A DNA stretch of 64,000 nt from Planctomycetota bacterium (GTDB lineage Bacteria > Planctomycetota > Planctomycetia > Pirellulales > Lacipirellulaceae), in NCBI GenBank assembly GCA_029259915.1, contig JAJDED010000031.1, positions 1 to 64,000 on the forward strand, in the 5' to 3' direction. Below the pieces are notes generated by a model, which saw nothing but the letters and a program-made list of their open reading frames with translations, ran no database searches and was not told where the DNA came from. Positions within the stretch are counted from its first letter, which is position 1; every line of letters begins with the position of its first letter. Of the stretch, positions 37,007 through 45,559 are shown piece by piece. Both the position numbers and the translations under genes were made by a program.

Positions 37007-37100
37007 GAAAACCGCCAAGGACGCCAAGAGCGCCAAGGGGGTTTTTGATTTCTTACAATTGTGCTTTCGTCATTGGGGTTTTCGTCATTCGTCATTTAAA
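37007..37100. repeat. Composite word repeat: CGCCAAG (9-nt spacing) then TCGTCATT (7-nt spacing)
   Basis: aaccgccaaggacgccaagagcgccaagggg followed by tttcgtcattggggttttcgtcattcgtcattt. Confidence 0.8.
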
Positions 37101-37112
37101 CAGGGTTTTCAT

Positions 37113-38135
37113 TTACACAGGAATAAAACAGGACGGGTCGCTCCACTGTCCCATTTCTTCCTGGAATGTCTTGCTCTTGTCGATTTCGATTTGCCCATCG
37201 TCGGCGATACGGATGGCGTATCGCTCCAAGGGGCGTGGCGCGGGGCCCTCGAAGTTGACGCCGTCGGCGTAAAAACCGCTTCCATGGCAGGGACATTTGA
37301 ATTTCTGCTCCGCCTCGAGCCAGTTGGGCGTGCATCCCAAATGGGTGCAAACCGACTTGAGGGCATAAATCTGCTGCTCGCCGTTGACTTCGGCATTGGC
37401 AATCCAAACACCGAACTGCGCTTTGTATTTGGTTTGGACCTGGCCGGCAGGAAAGGCATCGGGGAAGCCGACTTTGAATTTACTCGGTGGTTCCCGACGC
37501 ACGTTGGGAAACATGAATTTCACGGAAGCCACCGTCCATAGGAACGTGACAATTCCCAGATTCCAAAAACCGATGCTCATGAACTCACGGCGACTATCGT
37601 CCGCGGGCTCTGACTTTTCCTCCGCTGGCGCCGTGGCCATGGCGTAGGCCGGCTTCTCCGGCATCGGGGGGACGACGATCTTTGGCTTGGCTTTGGCTTT
37701 TGTGGGATCGGCCTTCGCCTTGGCGGCAGCCTCGGCTTTGGACATCGGGCCGGGCTTGGTTGATTTGCGTGCCGCGGCAAGGATGCTTGCTGTGTCGCGT
37801 TCTGCCGGCTTGCTGGGCTCCGCTTTCTTTGCCGCGGCAGGCTTTGCGGCTGGGGCAGCTTTCTTTGGCGCGGCCGGTTTTGCAGCAGCCGATTTTTCGC
37901 CGCGCGCCATCGCCATCATTTCGGCAACACTTGGCCGATCGGACGAACCGGGCTTGGCGATCTTTTTGGGAGGGCCTGATGAAGCAACCGGCGCGGCGGC
38001 AGCCGATTCGGCAGGCGCGCTGGCGGGCACTTCTTCGACTTCAGCGCTGTCGCCTCCATCGGTCTTGCGAGCCGCTGCCAAGATATCGGCGACAGACATC
38101 TTCTTCTTATCAGCCATATCGACTTTCATCCGCAA
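37113..38135 (-). CDS. Rieske 2Fe-2S protein with long Ala/Lys/Pro-rich N-terminal extension (start may be the downstream MADKKKMSVADIL)
   Basis: CTHLGCTPNW...KCPCHGSGFYADGVNFEGPAPRPLERYAI; TM helix FMSIGFWNLGIVTFLWTVASVKFMFP. Confidence 0.95.
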   Translation of the reverse strand: MRMKVDMADKKKMSVADILAAARKTDGGDSAEVEEVPASAPAESAAAAPVASSGPPKKIAKPGSSDRPSVAEMMAMARGEKSAAAKPAAPKKAAPAAKPAAAKKAEPSKPAERDTASILAAARKSTKPGPMSKAEAAAKAKADPTKAKAKPKIVVPPMPEKPAYAMATAPAEEKSEPADDSRREFMSIGFWNLGIVTFLWTVASVKFMFPNVRREPPSKFKVGFPDAFPAGQVQTKYKAQFGVWIANAEVNGEQQIYALKSVCTHLGCTPNWLEAEQKFKCPCHGSGFYADGVNFEGPAPRPLERYAIRIADDGQIEIDKSKTFQEEMGQWSDPSCFIPV

Positions 38136-38486
38136 AAAAAAGCGGTCGTGTACTTATCCATTTGGAGCGCCGGCAACTTGCCCTGCCACGAACCGAATTT
38201 CGCGATTAAATCACCCTACAACGCCCCCCCAAAGACCCATCCATTCACTTGCTGCAAGGCCATTGGCAGCCGCAACTTGGGTCGACAAAAGGGGTTTGTG
38301 ACTTTTTTCACGAACCGATAGGTTTAAGAGCAAATCTCCAAATTGTCAACCGCCCTTTCTATCAGATACCTAGCGAACGCTTACTCGACTTCCGGCATAG
38401 ACAATCAACTTGTGGTCCAAGGCGATTGATGGAAGGGCAGCACGATTGAACCCCTAGGCCCATGGCTTTTTGAAGCTGAGCAGATT

Positions 38487-38580
38487 GGGTGGCATGCCCT
38501 CGTCTGCGTGGGCATGGGCCAAGCAGGCTAAAATACCGAAATCATGGCCACGTCGGCGGACCTCCGAGGCCATGCCACCC
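38487..38580. repeat. ~94-bp element with 10-bp terminal inverted repeats
   Basis: gggtggcatg (38487-38496) and catgccaccc (38571-38580); nested catggcc (38543-38549) / ggccatg (38568-38574). Confidence 0.75.
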
Positions 38581-38709
38581 GATTGGCTTTCCTCCAAATT
38601 GAAAAAGTGAAAAGCCCTGTGATCAAATCTCCGAGCCTTCCTCAACCGAGGTAATCCCCCTAAAATCACTCGGGAGGAAATCTGTTTTTGCAGTAGCGGA
38701 GTCTTTCTG

Positions 38710-39984
38710 ATGAAAGTTTTGGTGGTTGGCGGAGGGGGGCGTGAACACGCCTTGGCCTGGAAAATCGGGCAAAGCGCACGCGTCGAACGTGTTTTTGTTG
38801 CCCCAGGAAACGCGGGAACCGCGGTCGATGCCGAAAATGTCGATATCGCCCATGGCGATATTCCTGCGCTGCTGGAATTTGCCAAGCAAAATCAAATTGA
38901 TCTGGCAGTCATCGGTCCCGAGGCACCGTTGGCTGCCGGGGCGGTCGAAGCTTTTTCATCGGCGGGAATTCGGGCGTTCGGCCCCAGCGCTCAAGCCGCC
39001 GAGCTCGAAGCGAGCAAAGTTTTTTGCAAAAATCTGCTCCGCCATGCCGATGTGCCGTCGGCCGATTTTCGCACGTTTAGCAATTGCGAAAGCGCGATAG
39101 CTTATCTGATCGAACGCGAGGATGTACCGGTCGTGGTAAAAGCGGACGGACTTGCCGCGGGCAAGGGAGTGATTGTTTGCGACGATCGCGAAGAGGCGCT
39201 CGTGGCAGTTGAGAGAATTGCTGGTGCCAAAGATTTTGGCGAGGCGGGAAATCAACTGGTGATTGAAGAGCGTTTGGTGGGCCAAGAGGTTAGTGTGCTG
39301 GCGATCACCGATGGCCGCACGATTCTTACGATGCCTGCCGCTCAAGATCACAAACCGGCGCACGACGGCGACCGGGGTCCGAACACCGGAGGCATGGGCG
39401 CCTACAGCCCCACACCATTGGCAACCGACACACTGATTCGCGAGGTCGAAGAAAAAGTGTTGGTTCCCACCGTCCATCAAATGAAGCGCTCGCGGCGTCC
39501 GTTCCGCGGCGTGTTGTATGCGGGACTGATGCTCACCAAACAAGGGATCAAGGTGCTGGAATACAACGTGCGCTTCGGCGATCCCGAGTGCCAACCGTTG
39601 ATGATGCGGCTCGAAAGCGATTTGGTCGACGTGTTGGAAGCAACGATTGACACCCGCCTGGACGAAGTGTCGCCCATGCGTTGGGATCCACGGTCGGCCG
39701 TGTGTGTGGTGATGGCCAGCGAAGGTTATCCCGGCAATTACGAAAAGGGCCACGCCATTCGCGGGCTCGACGAGGCATCGCAAGTTACAGACGTGAAAGT
39801 CTTTCATGCGGGCACCGCGATCCGCGACGGACAGACGGTCACTAACGGCGGCCGGGTGTTGGGCGTGACGGCGTTAGGCAATACAATTTCCACTGCGAAG
39901 CTGCAGGCATACACCGCCGTAAAATGCATCCGCTGGGATGGGGCGTGGTGCCGCAAGGACATCTCCGACAAAGCGCTACAGTGA
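38710..39984 (+). CDS. purD: Phosphoribosylamine--glycine ligase
   Basis: MKVLVVGGGGREHALAWKIGQS, GPEAPLAAG, KADGLAAGKGV, GDRGPNTGGMGAYSP, VRFGDPECQPLM. Confidence 0.97.
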   Translation: MKVLVVGGGGREHALAWKIGQSARVERVFVAPGNAGTAVDAENVDIAHGDIPALLEFAKQNQIDLAVIGPEAPLAAGAVEAFSSAGIRAFGPSAQAAELEASKVFCKNLLRHADVPSADFRTFSNCESAIAYLIEREDVPVVVKADGLAAGKGVIVCDDREEALVAVERIAGAKDFGEAGNQLVIEERLVGQEVSVLAITDGRTILTMPAAQDHKPAHDGDRGPNTGGMGAYSPTPLATDTLIREVEEKVLVPTVHQMKRSRRPFRGVLYAGLMLTKQGIKVLEYNVRFGDPECQPLMMRLESDLVDVLEATIDTRLDEVSPMRWDPRSAVCVVMASEGYPGNYEKGHAIRGLDEASQVTDVKVFHAGTAIRDGQTVTNGGRVLGVTALGNTISTAKLQAYTAVKCIRWDGAWCRKDISDKALQ

Positions 39985-40067
39985 AAGGGCTGAGAGCTAA
40001 GAGCAGAGTGCAGAGAGCCAGAGGTAGATTTCTGGCTCTCTGCTCTTAGCTCTCTGCTGTCTCTCAA
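39985..40067. repeat. Heptad-word inverted repeat (GAGAGCN / GCNNAGA)
   Basis: ggctgagagctaagagcagagtgcagagagccagag ... tctggctctctgctcttagctctctgctgtc, directly after the purD stop. Confidence 0.88.
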
Positions 40068-40091
40068 GCTGTTGTGTCGTATACTTGCGGT

Positions 40092-40883
40092 ATGGCAAGC
40101 AAGTTCAAAAAAACCGACGCGGCGACACCTTCGTCAGAAAAGCATGCACTGCCGATGCGGCTTTGGTTGGCGGCGCCCGAGTGGTCGTTTCGCGCGTTGG
40201 GTGCCGCGATTTGCATTGTGTATGTTTCGTACCGAGCGCAAAAATATTGGCAAAACGATTTCTGGCAGCTCGGACCTTTTTATAATTTTGCAGACGGCCG
40301 ATCGATCCACATGCCGTGGGTGCCGGTGCTGGTGGATCTGACGTTTGTTTGGATCGCACTGAGCTTTTGCTTCCGCATCCCGGCGCGACATCGGGCGGCC
40401 AATGGTTGGATTGTGGCGTTCACGTTGTTTACCGCGTTTACCCCGCTGATCCCGATTTCTTTACAGCCACTGTTGGGCATGGTCAACACAAGTTGGCAAA
40501 CGGCTTACGTCGATTTTCTGTGGCGCAGTCCACTTACGTTGCCAGATATGCTTGTCGGCGGGTTGTTGATTAGCTTCGGCAACCTGCTCGACTTGTGGGG
40601 CTACGCGGTGCTGACCCGCAGCTTCAGTATCGTTCCTGAATCGCGCGAGTTGAAAACCTCGGGGCCTTACCGGTTTGTCCGGCACCCCGTTTATCTGGGG
40701 CAGTTCATCGCTCAGGGGGGCGTGTGGTTGTTTTTTGCCAGTTTGCACTGGGTGTGGTTCGCGTTTTATTTTGTCTTTGTCGTGATGCAACTTTACCGCT
40801 CGAAGCTGGAAGATCGCGTCCTCGCGGCAGAGTTCGGCGAGTCTTATCGCCAGTGGCAACAGCGAACCTTTTGGTTTGTTTAA
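40092..40883 (+). CDS. Isoprenylcysteine carboxylmethyltransferase-like membrane methyltransferase
   Basis: SRELKTSGPYRFVRHPVYLGQFIAQGGVWL...YRSKLEDRVLAAEFGESYRQWQQRT. Confidence 0.87.
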   Translation: MASKFKKTDAATPSSEKHALPMRLWLAAPEWSFRALGAAICIVYVSYRAQKYWQNDFWQLGPFYNFADGRSIHMPWVPVLVDLTFVWIALSFCFRIPARHRAANGWIVAFTLFTAFTPLIPISLQPLLGMVNTSWQTAYVDFLWRSPLTLPDMLVGGLLISFGNLLDLWGYAVLTRSFSIVPESRELKTSGPYRFVRHPVYLGQFIAQGGVWLFFASLHWVWFAFYFVFVVMQLYRSKLEDRVLAAEFGESYRQWQQRTFWFV

Positions 40884-40982
40884 CGACGCGAGGAGCGAGG
40901 AGTAAGGAGCGAGGGGCTAGGGGATAAAGGTAGCCGCGACTCTGTCGAGTCGCCGGATATCTCTAGCTCCTAGCTTCTCCGC
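40884..40982. repeat. Heptad-word cassette (GCGAGGN) plus mini-hairpin
   Basis: gcgagga gcgagga gtaagga gcgaggg gctaggg, then gcgactc-tgtc-gagtcgc, then agctcctagcttctcc. Confidence 0.82.
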
Positions 40983-41003
40983 AGGCGGTCGCGTGGTCAT
41001 AAT

Positions 41004-44000
41004 GTGGGCATGAGTGGTTTGCGTTATATCTTGGCCAGCCTGTGGCATTATCGGCGGATTCAATTGGCCGTGGCGGCGGGGGCTGCTGTGGCGACGGCGG
41101 TGATCACCGGTGCATTGCTTGTGGGCGATTCGGTTCGCGGCAGCTTGCGCGAGTTGGCACTGGAACGGCTTGGACGTGTCGAAACGCTGCTCGTCGGTGC
41201 CAATCCTTTTCGCGAAGCGTTGGCACAAGAGTTTTCCGCCGCGCACGCGGCAAGCGACCCTCCGATCGACATCGCCCCGTTGGTCATTACTCGGGGAACG
41301 CTCAAAGCCAGCAACGGGAATACATCGCGACTGGCGACGAATCTTTCGGTCTTCGGTTGCACCGCAGATTTCTGGCGACTTGGCACCGGCGCACCTGAAA
41401 AGCCGCTCATCGGTACCCAATGCGCGATCACGGAACAGTTGGCCAAAGAACTCGGTGCAGAAGTTGGCGACGAGTTGCTGCTGCGCATTCCTTCGGCCAG
41501 CCGAATGCCGGGCGACAGCCCGCTGGGCGAGCAGGACGAATCGTCGGTAGCCCGGCGCTTAAGGCTTGCTGCAATATTTTCCCCTGCGGGGCTCGCGCGT
41601 TTTTCGCTGCGCCCCAGCCAGCGCAATCCGCGGAATGTGTTTCTGTCGCTTGCGGAGATTCAAGACCTGCTTGACTGGCAAGATGAAGTAAACGCGATTG
41701 CAGTGTCGCCAACCGCAGGGAGTTCAATCCAGTATGAAAAACTACAACCGACGACAACTGACTTAGGCCTCTCGGTCGAGGAAATTACCCTCGACTGCAC
41801 GCCGCCCGCGACTTTTTTGCAAATCACCGCACGGGGTTTGGTGCTTGCCGACCATGTGGTCAGCGTCGTAGTGGAACAATTCGCTGCGAGCAAACCGCAA
41901 CCAGTGATCACGTATCTGGCCAACACGCTTGCCGTGGGTGAGCGCCAGATTCCCTATTCGACAATCACCGGCGTCGAATCGACCGCAGCCTTGGGCCCGC
42001 TGGTTGACGAAAGCAATCAACCGATCGCGCTTGCAGAAAACGAAATCGTGCTCAACACGTGGGCAGCAACCAATTTGCATGCAAAAGTTGGCGACGAGGT
42101 GCGAATCACTTATTACGAACCAGAAACCACACACGGCCAACTGCGCGAGGGGCAGCCGTTGCGGCTAACGTTGAAAGCCATCGTGCCGCTCGCCGATACT
42201 ACTGGAAAACCAACTCGGGCGGCTGATCCGATGCTTACGCCGGAACTCCCGGGTGTGACCGATAGTCGTTCGATCAACGATTGGGATTTGCCATTCGAAT
42301 TGGTTGAAACGATTCGCAATGAAGACGAACAGTATTGGGATGACTACCGCACCACGCCAAAAGCTTTTATATCCAAGACTTTGGCGGAGAGGATTTGGAA
42401 AACACGTTGGGGGACCGTCAGCGCGCTGAGATTACCAGGCTCGAATGAAGGAGCCAGAAAGTATGTCGAAGCACAACTTGCGGCCCACATTGATCCTGCC
42501 CAACTGGGAATGCAATGGTTGCCGCTCCGGCGGCAAGCGCTGCGGGCCGCGCGGGGGACGACTTCGTTTGAAGGGCTGTTTTTGGGTTTCAGTTTTTTCT
42601 TGATGGCCTCGGCCGTGTTGTTGATTTTGCTGCTGTTTCGCCTGGGTGTCGAAGGCCGCGTGGCGGAAAATGGCGTTTTGCGGGCAGCAGGGTTTACCCC
42701 TGAGCGATTGCGCCGGTTGTTGCTCGGCGAAGCGGCGATTGTATCTGTTGTGGGGGCAGCGACTGGCGTTTTGGTGGGGCTCGCTTACGCACAGTTGATG
42801 ATCCACGGCTTGACGACTTGGTGGGTCGACGCGGTGGGGACTCCTTTTTTGACGTTGCATGTCACGCCGACAAGTCTGCTGGGAGGACTGGTGATTGGAA
42901 TCGTTGCCGCCGTTTGCGCGACGGCATGGTCACTGCGGCGCACCGTCAGTTTGCCCGTTTGGCAACTGCTTGCCGGCGACTGTTCGATTCCAATTGAAAA
43001 TTCCACTAAACGCGGCGGACGTTGGCGCTGGCTGCCTGGGGTGTTTTTGGCGTGCGCGGTAATGGTTGCGTGGTTCGCGAGAAATCTTCAAGGCGAAGCC
43101 CAAGCGGGGGCGTTTTTTAGTAGTGGGGCGCTCGTACTCACCGCCCTGCTCCGCTGGTTGCGGACGTGGCTGCACAATGTGCGCGCAACAACCCCACGAC
43201 AATTCACGCTTGCCGGATTGGCAAGTCGCACTTCCCGACGCAATCCGGTGCGGACGATTCTCTCGGTCGGCCTGGCCTCGGCAGCCAGTTTTTTGATTGT
43301 CGCGCTCAGTACGTTTCGCCTCGCTCCCACGGAGCATGGCACCGGTGGTTTCGATTGGATAGCCACGGCAGATCATCCCATGCATTTTGATTTGAACAAC
43401 CCAGCAGGGCGCGGACAATTAGGCTTCAGCGATGAAGAGAACCAACGATTGAAAAATTTCGAGGTGCAATCGTTTCGAGTGCGCGCGGGGGAAGATGCCA
43501 GTTGTCTGAATCTTTACCAAACCACGCGGCCCAGGGTTTTGGGTGTGCCCCGTTCGTTCTTTGGGCAAAATCGATTTACCTGGTCGGCTCGCGTTGAGTC
43601 TGAGGAGTTCCAGGACCAACCGTGGCGGGTGCTTACCGCCAAGCAGGGGAACGACGACCACGGGCGTCCCATTGTGCCAATTGTGCTCGACAGAAACACG
43701 GCCACCTATAGTTTGCATTTGGCGGGCGTCGGTGCGCAGATGACAATCCGCGATGCCGACGATCAACCGGTAACGCTGGAAGTGGTCGGGCTTTTGGCCG
43801 GGTGTATTTTGCAGGGCGACGTGTTGATGAGCGAAGAGAATTTCCTGCGGCTGTATCCCGCTGCGGCTGGGTACCAAATGTTTTTGATCCGGAAAAACTC
43901 TCAACAAGAAACCGATGGCACGTCTGTATCCGGTCTGTTGGAATCGCGATTGGAAGATTTTGGTTTTGACGTTGCCAACGCGCGAACGCGACTGGCCGAA

Positions 44001-44399
44001 TTCCAAGCTGTGCAGAACACTTATCTTTCGACGTTCCAATCGCTCGGGGCGTTGGGGCTGTTGCTGGGAACTTTTGGCCTGGCCGTGGCGCAGTTGCGTA
44101 GCGTGGTCGAACGTCGCGCAGAACTCGCGTTGTTGCGCGGTGTTGGTTGGTCTCGTGGGCGTTTGTCGATGCTGGTTCTGGGGGAAAACATGGTGCTGCT
44201 CGCCGCCGGATTGGGCTTCGGCTGCTTGGCGGCGGCGGCGGCAGTGCTGCCCCACTGGTGGCTCGGCCACGCCGAGATGCCATGGGTAACGCTCGGCGCG
44301 ATGCTGTTGACGGTGGCCTTGGCCGGAATATTTGCCGGGGGATTTGCCATGCGCGCCGCGGTGCGTGCGCCGTTGCTACCGGCGCTGCGTGGGGAGTAG
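41004..44399 (+). CDS. Large FtsX-like ABC transporter permease (start may be 41010)
   Basis: MSGLRYILASLWHYRRIQLAVAAGAAVATAVITGALLVGDSVRGSLRELALERLG...FFLMASAVLLILLLFRLGVEGRVAENGVLRAAGFTPERLRRLLLGEA...ERRAELALLRGVGWSRGRLSMLVLGENMVLL. Confidence 0.92.
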   Translation: MGMSGLRYILASLWHYRRIQLAVAAGAAVATAVITGALLVGDSVRGSLRELALERLGRVETLLVGANPFREALAQEFSAAHAASDPPIDIAPLVITRGTLKASNGNTSRLATNLSVFGCTADFWRLGTGAPEKPLIGTQCAITEQLAKELGAEVGDELLLRIPSASRMPGDSPLGEQDESSVARRLRLAAIFSPAGLARFSLRPSQRNPRNVFLSLAEIQDLLDWQDEVNAIAVSPTAGSSIQYEKLQPTTTDLGLSVEEITLDCTPPATFLQITARGLVLADHVVSVVVEQFAASKPQPVITYLANTLAVGERQIPYSTITGVESTAALGPLVDESNQPIALAENEIVLNTWAATNLHAKVGDEVRITYYEPETTHGQLREGQPLRLTLKAIVPLADTTGKPTRAADPMLTPELPGVTDSRSINDWDLPFELVETIRNEDEQYWDDYRTTPKAFISKTLAERIWKTRWGTVSALRLPGSNEGARKYVEAQLAAHIDPAQLGMQWLPLRRQALRAARGTTSFEGLFLGFSFFLMASAVLLILLLFRLGVEGRVAENGVLRAAGFTPERLRRLLLGEAAIVSVVGAATGVLVGLAYAQLMIHGLTTWWVDAVGTPFLTLHVTPTSLLGGLVIGIVAAVCATAWSLRRTVSLPVWQLLAGDCSIPIENSTKRGGRWRWLPGVFLACAVMVAWFARNLQGEAQAGAFFSSGALVLTALLRWLRTWLHNVRATTPRQFTLAGLASRTSRRNPVRTILSVGLASAASFLIVALSTFRLAPTEHGTGGFDWIATADHPMHFDLNNPAGRGQLGFSDEENQRLKNFEVQSFRVRAGEDASCLNLYQTTRPRVLGVPRSFFGQNRFTWSARVESEEFQDQPWRVLTAKQGNDDHGRPIVPIVLDRNTATYSLHLAGVGAQMTIRDADDQPVTLEVVGLLAGCILQGDVLMSEENFLRLYPAAAGYQMFLIRKNSQQETDGTSVSGLLESRLEDFGFDVANARTRLAEFQAVQNTYLSTFQSLGALGLLLGTFGLAVAQLRSVVERRAELALLRGVGWSRGRLSMLVLGENMVLLAAGLGFGCLAAAAAVLPHWWLGHAEMPWVTLGAMLLTVALAGIFAGGFAMRAAVRAPLLPALRGE

Positions 44400-44453
44400 A
44401 GCGGATTTTTACCACGGAGGCACGGAGGACACGGAGAGTGATAGAATAAAGTT

Positions 44454-44999
44454 ATGAAAGAAGCTAAGGTCAAAAGGATGGAGCGCATTGCGGTCATTGG
44501 AACCACAGGTTCTGGGAAAACTCAGTTTGCTAAGCGATTGGCCGAGCGGCTTGGGTTTCCGCATGTCGAGCTTGATAGGCTCCATTGGGATCCCGACTGG
44601 ACTCCGAAACCGATCGAGGAATTACGTGCACTCGTGGACCAAGCCACGCAAGGATCGCAGTGGATTTGCGATGGGAATTATTCCATCGTCCGCGATCTTG
44701 TTTGGACACGCGCAGATACGATCGTCTGGCTCAACTATTCGTTCCCCGTTGTTTTTTCTCGCGCAGTGCGGCGAACGCTCGTTCGTTGTCTGACGGGGAA
44801 GAAACTGTATGCCGACAACCAGGAAACGCTGGGCAAAGCGTTTGCTAGCCGCGATTCGATACTGCTTTGGGTCTTGCAAACGCATTGGAAACATCGGAAG
44901 AATTATCCGGAATTGTTTCAAGAGCCTAAGTGGTCGCACCTCAAGGTTATCCAACTGAAGAATGCAAAAGATACCAAACGATTCTTGGCCAGATTGTAG
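44454..44999 (+). CDS. P-loop topology-modulation/adenylate-kinase-like protein
   Basis: RIAVIGTTGSGKTQFAKRLAERLGFPHVELDRLHWDPDWTPKPIEELRALVDQATQGSQWICDGNYSIVRDLVWTRADTIVWLNYSFPVVFSR. Confidence 0.9.
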   Translation: MKEAKVKRMERIAVIGTTGSGKTQFAKRLAERLGFPHVELDRLHWDPDWTPKPIEELRALVDQATQGSQWICDGNYSIVRDLVWTRADTIVWLNYSFPVVFSRAVRRTLVRCLTGKKLYADNQETLGKAFASRDSILLWVLQTHWKHRKNYPELFQEPKWSHLKVIQLKNAKDTKRFLARL

Positions 45000-45029
45000 G
45001 GTGCGATGCGTCCTACCTCTTTGCCTCTT

Positions 45030-45150
45030 GCCGCTGCGCGGCCCCGGTTGAAGACAACCGGGGCTACCCACTGTTCTTTGCGCCTTCGCGCCTTTGCGAG
45101 AGGCTTCGTAGATTCCTCGGCAGACCTCGGAATGACATGGTTCTTAGGTG
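45030..45150. repeat. Mosaic of intergenic repeat modules
   Basis: gccccggttg-aaga-caaccggggc hairpin (45041-45064), then ttctttgcgccttcgcgcctttgcgagagg, then attcctcggcagacctcggaatgaca. Confidence 0.75.
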
Positions 45151-45199
45151 GCCAAAAATAGTTGTTGCGCAGCGCTTTGTGGTTCACTACAATAACCCA

Positions 45200-45386
45200 C
45201 GACTGAGGGCGGACAGGCTGCACGGCGGCGGACCAGGTTGCCTTGTCGGATCGATGTTGGCCAACGTGTCGCTCGTGAGGTGCGAGCGAATTACTCTCTG
45301 GAGGTCGATCTGGCTTGGTAACGGGTGATCGCGTGGATGCCGCAGCTAAGAAACCCTCACGCCCGCGATGGGATCCCATCCTTTTT
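45200..45386 (+). ncRNA. Candidate ~187-nt rod-shaped noncoding RNA, 6S-like in length and shape only; family unassigned
   Basis: Promoter-like TTGCGC-17-TACAAT (45165-45193). Nested pairings: tgaggg/ccctca, ctgc..ggc/gcc..gcag, accagg/cttggt, ggatcgat/gtcgatct and tcgctcg/cgagcga. 3' end gatgggatcccatcctttttt. Read by eye; no covariance test. Confidence 0.35.
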
Positions 45387-45388
45387 TG

Positions 45389-45510
45389 AATGTAAGAAGT
45401 TTGATGTGAGAAGGAAGAAGTGAGGATTGAGGAGCGAGGAACTAGGAGTGAGGGATTAGGGGATCAAGCAACTCCTAGCTCCTAAATCCTCGCTCCTCAC
45501 ATCCAACATT
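45389..45510. repeat. Heptad-word inverted repeat (GAGGANN)
   Basis: gtgagga ttgagga gcgagga actagga gtgaggg attaggg; inverted arm aactcctagctcctaaatcctcgctcctcacatcc. Confidence 0.9.
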
Positions 45511-45559
45511 TCCCGCCATCCGTGTTGCTTTCTTTCACTTTAGCCGCCACACTTTCTCT

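Noticed and set aside
38454-38895. 143-aa and 90-aa minus-strand ORFs
   Set aside because: Cover the 94-bp TIR element and the antisense start of purD.
38956-39807. 283-aa minus-strand ORF
   Set aside because: Antisense shadow of purD.
44930-45328. 132-aa + strand ORF between the P-loop gene and the duplicated membrane-protein gene
   Set aside because: Spans repeat modules and the candidate ncRNA; no domain motifs.
45367-45387. gatgggatcccatc + T6 as a confident intrinsic terminator
   Set aside because: The palindrome has no intrinsic loop, so the effective stem is short; kept only as supporting evidence for the ncRNA 3' end.
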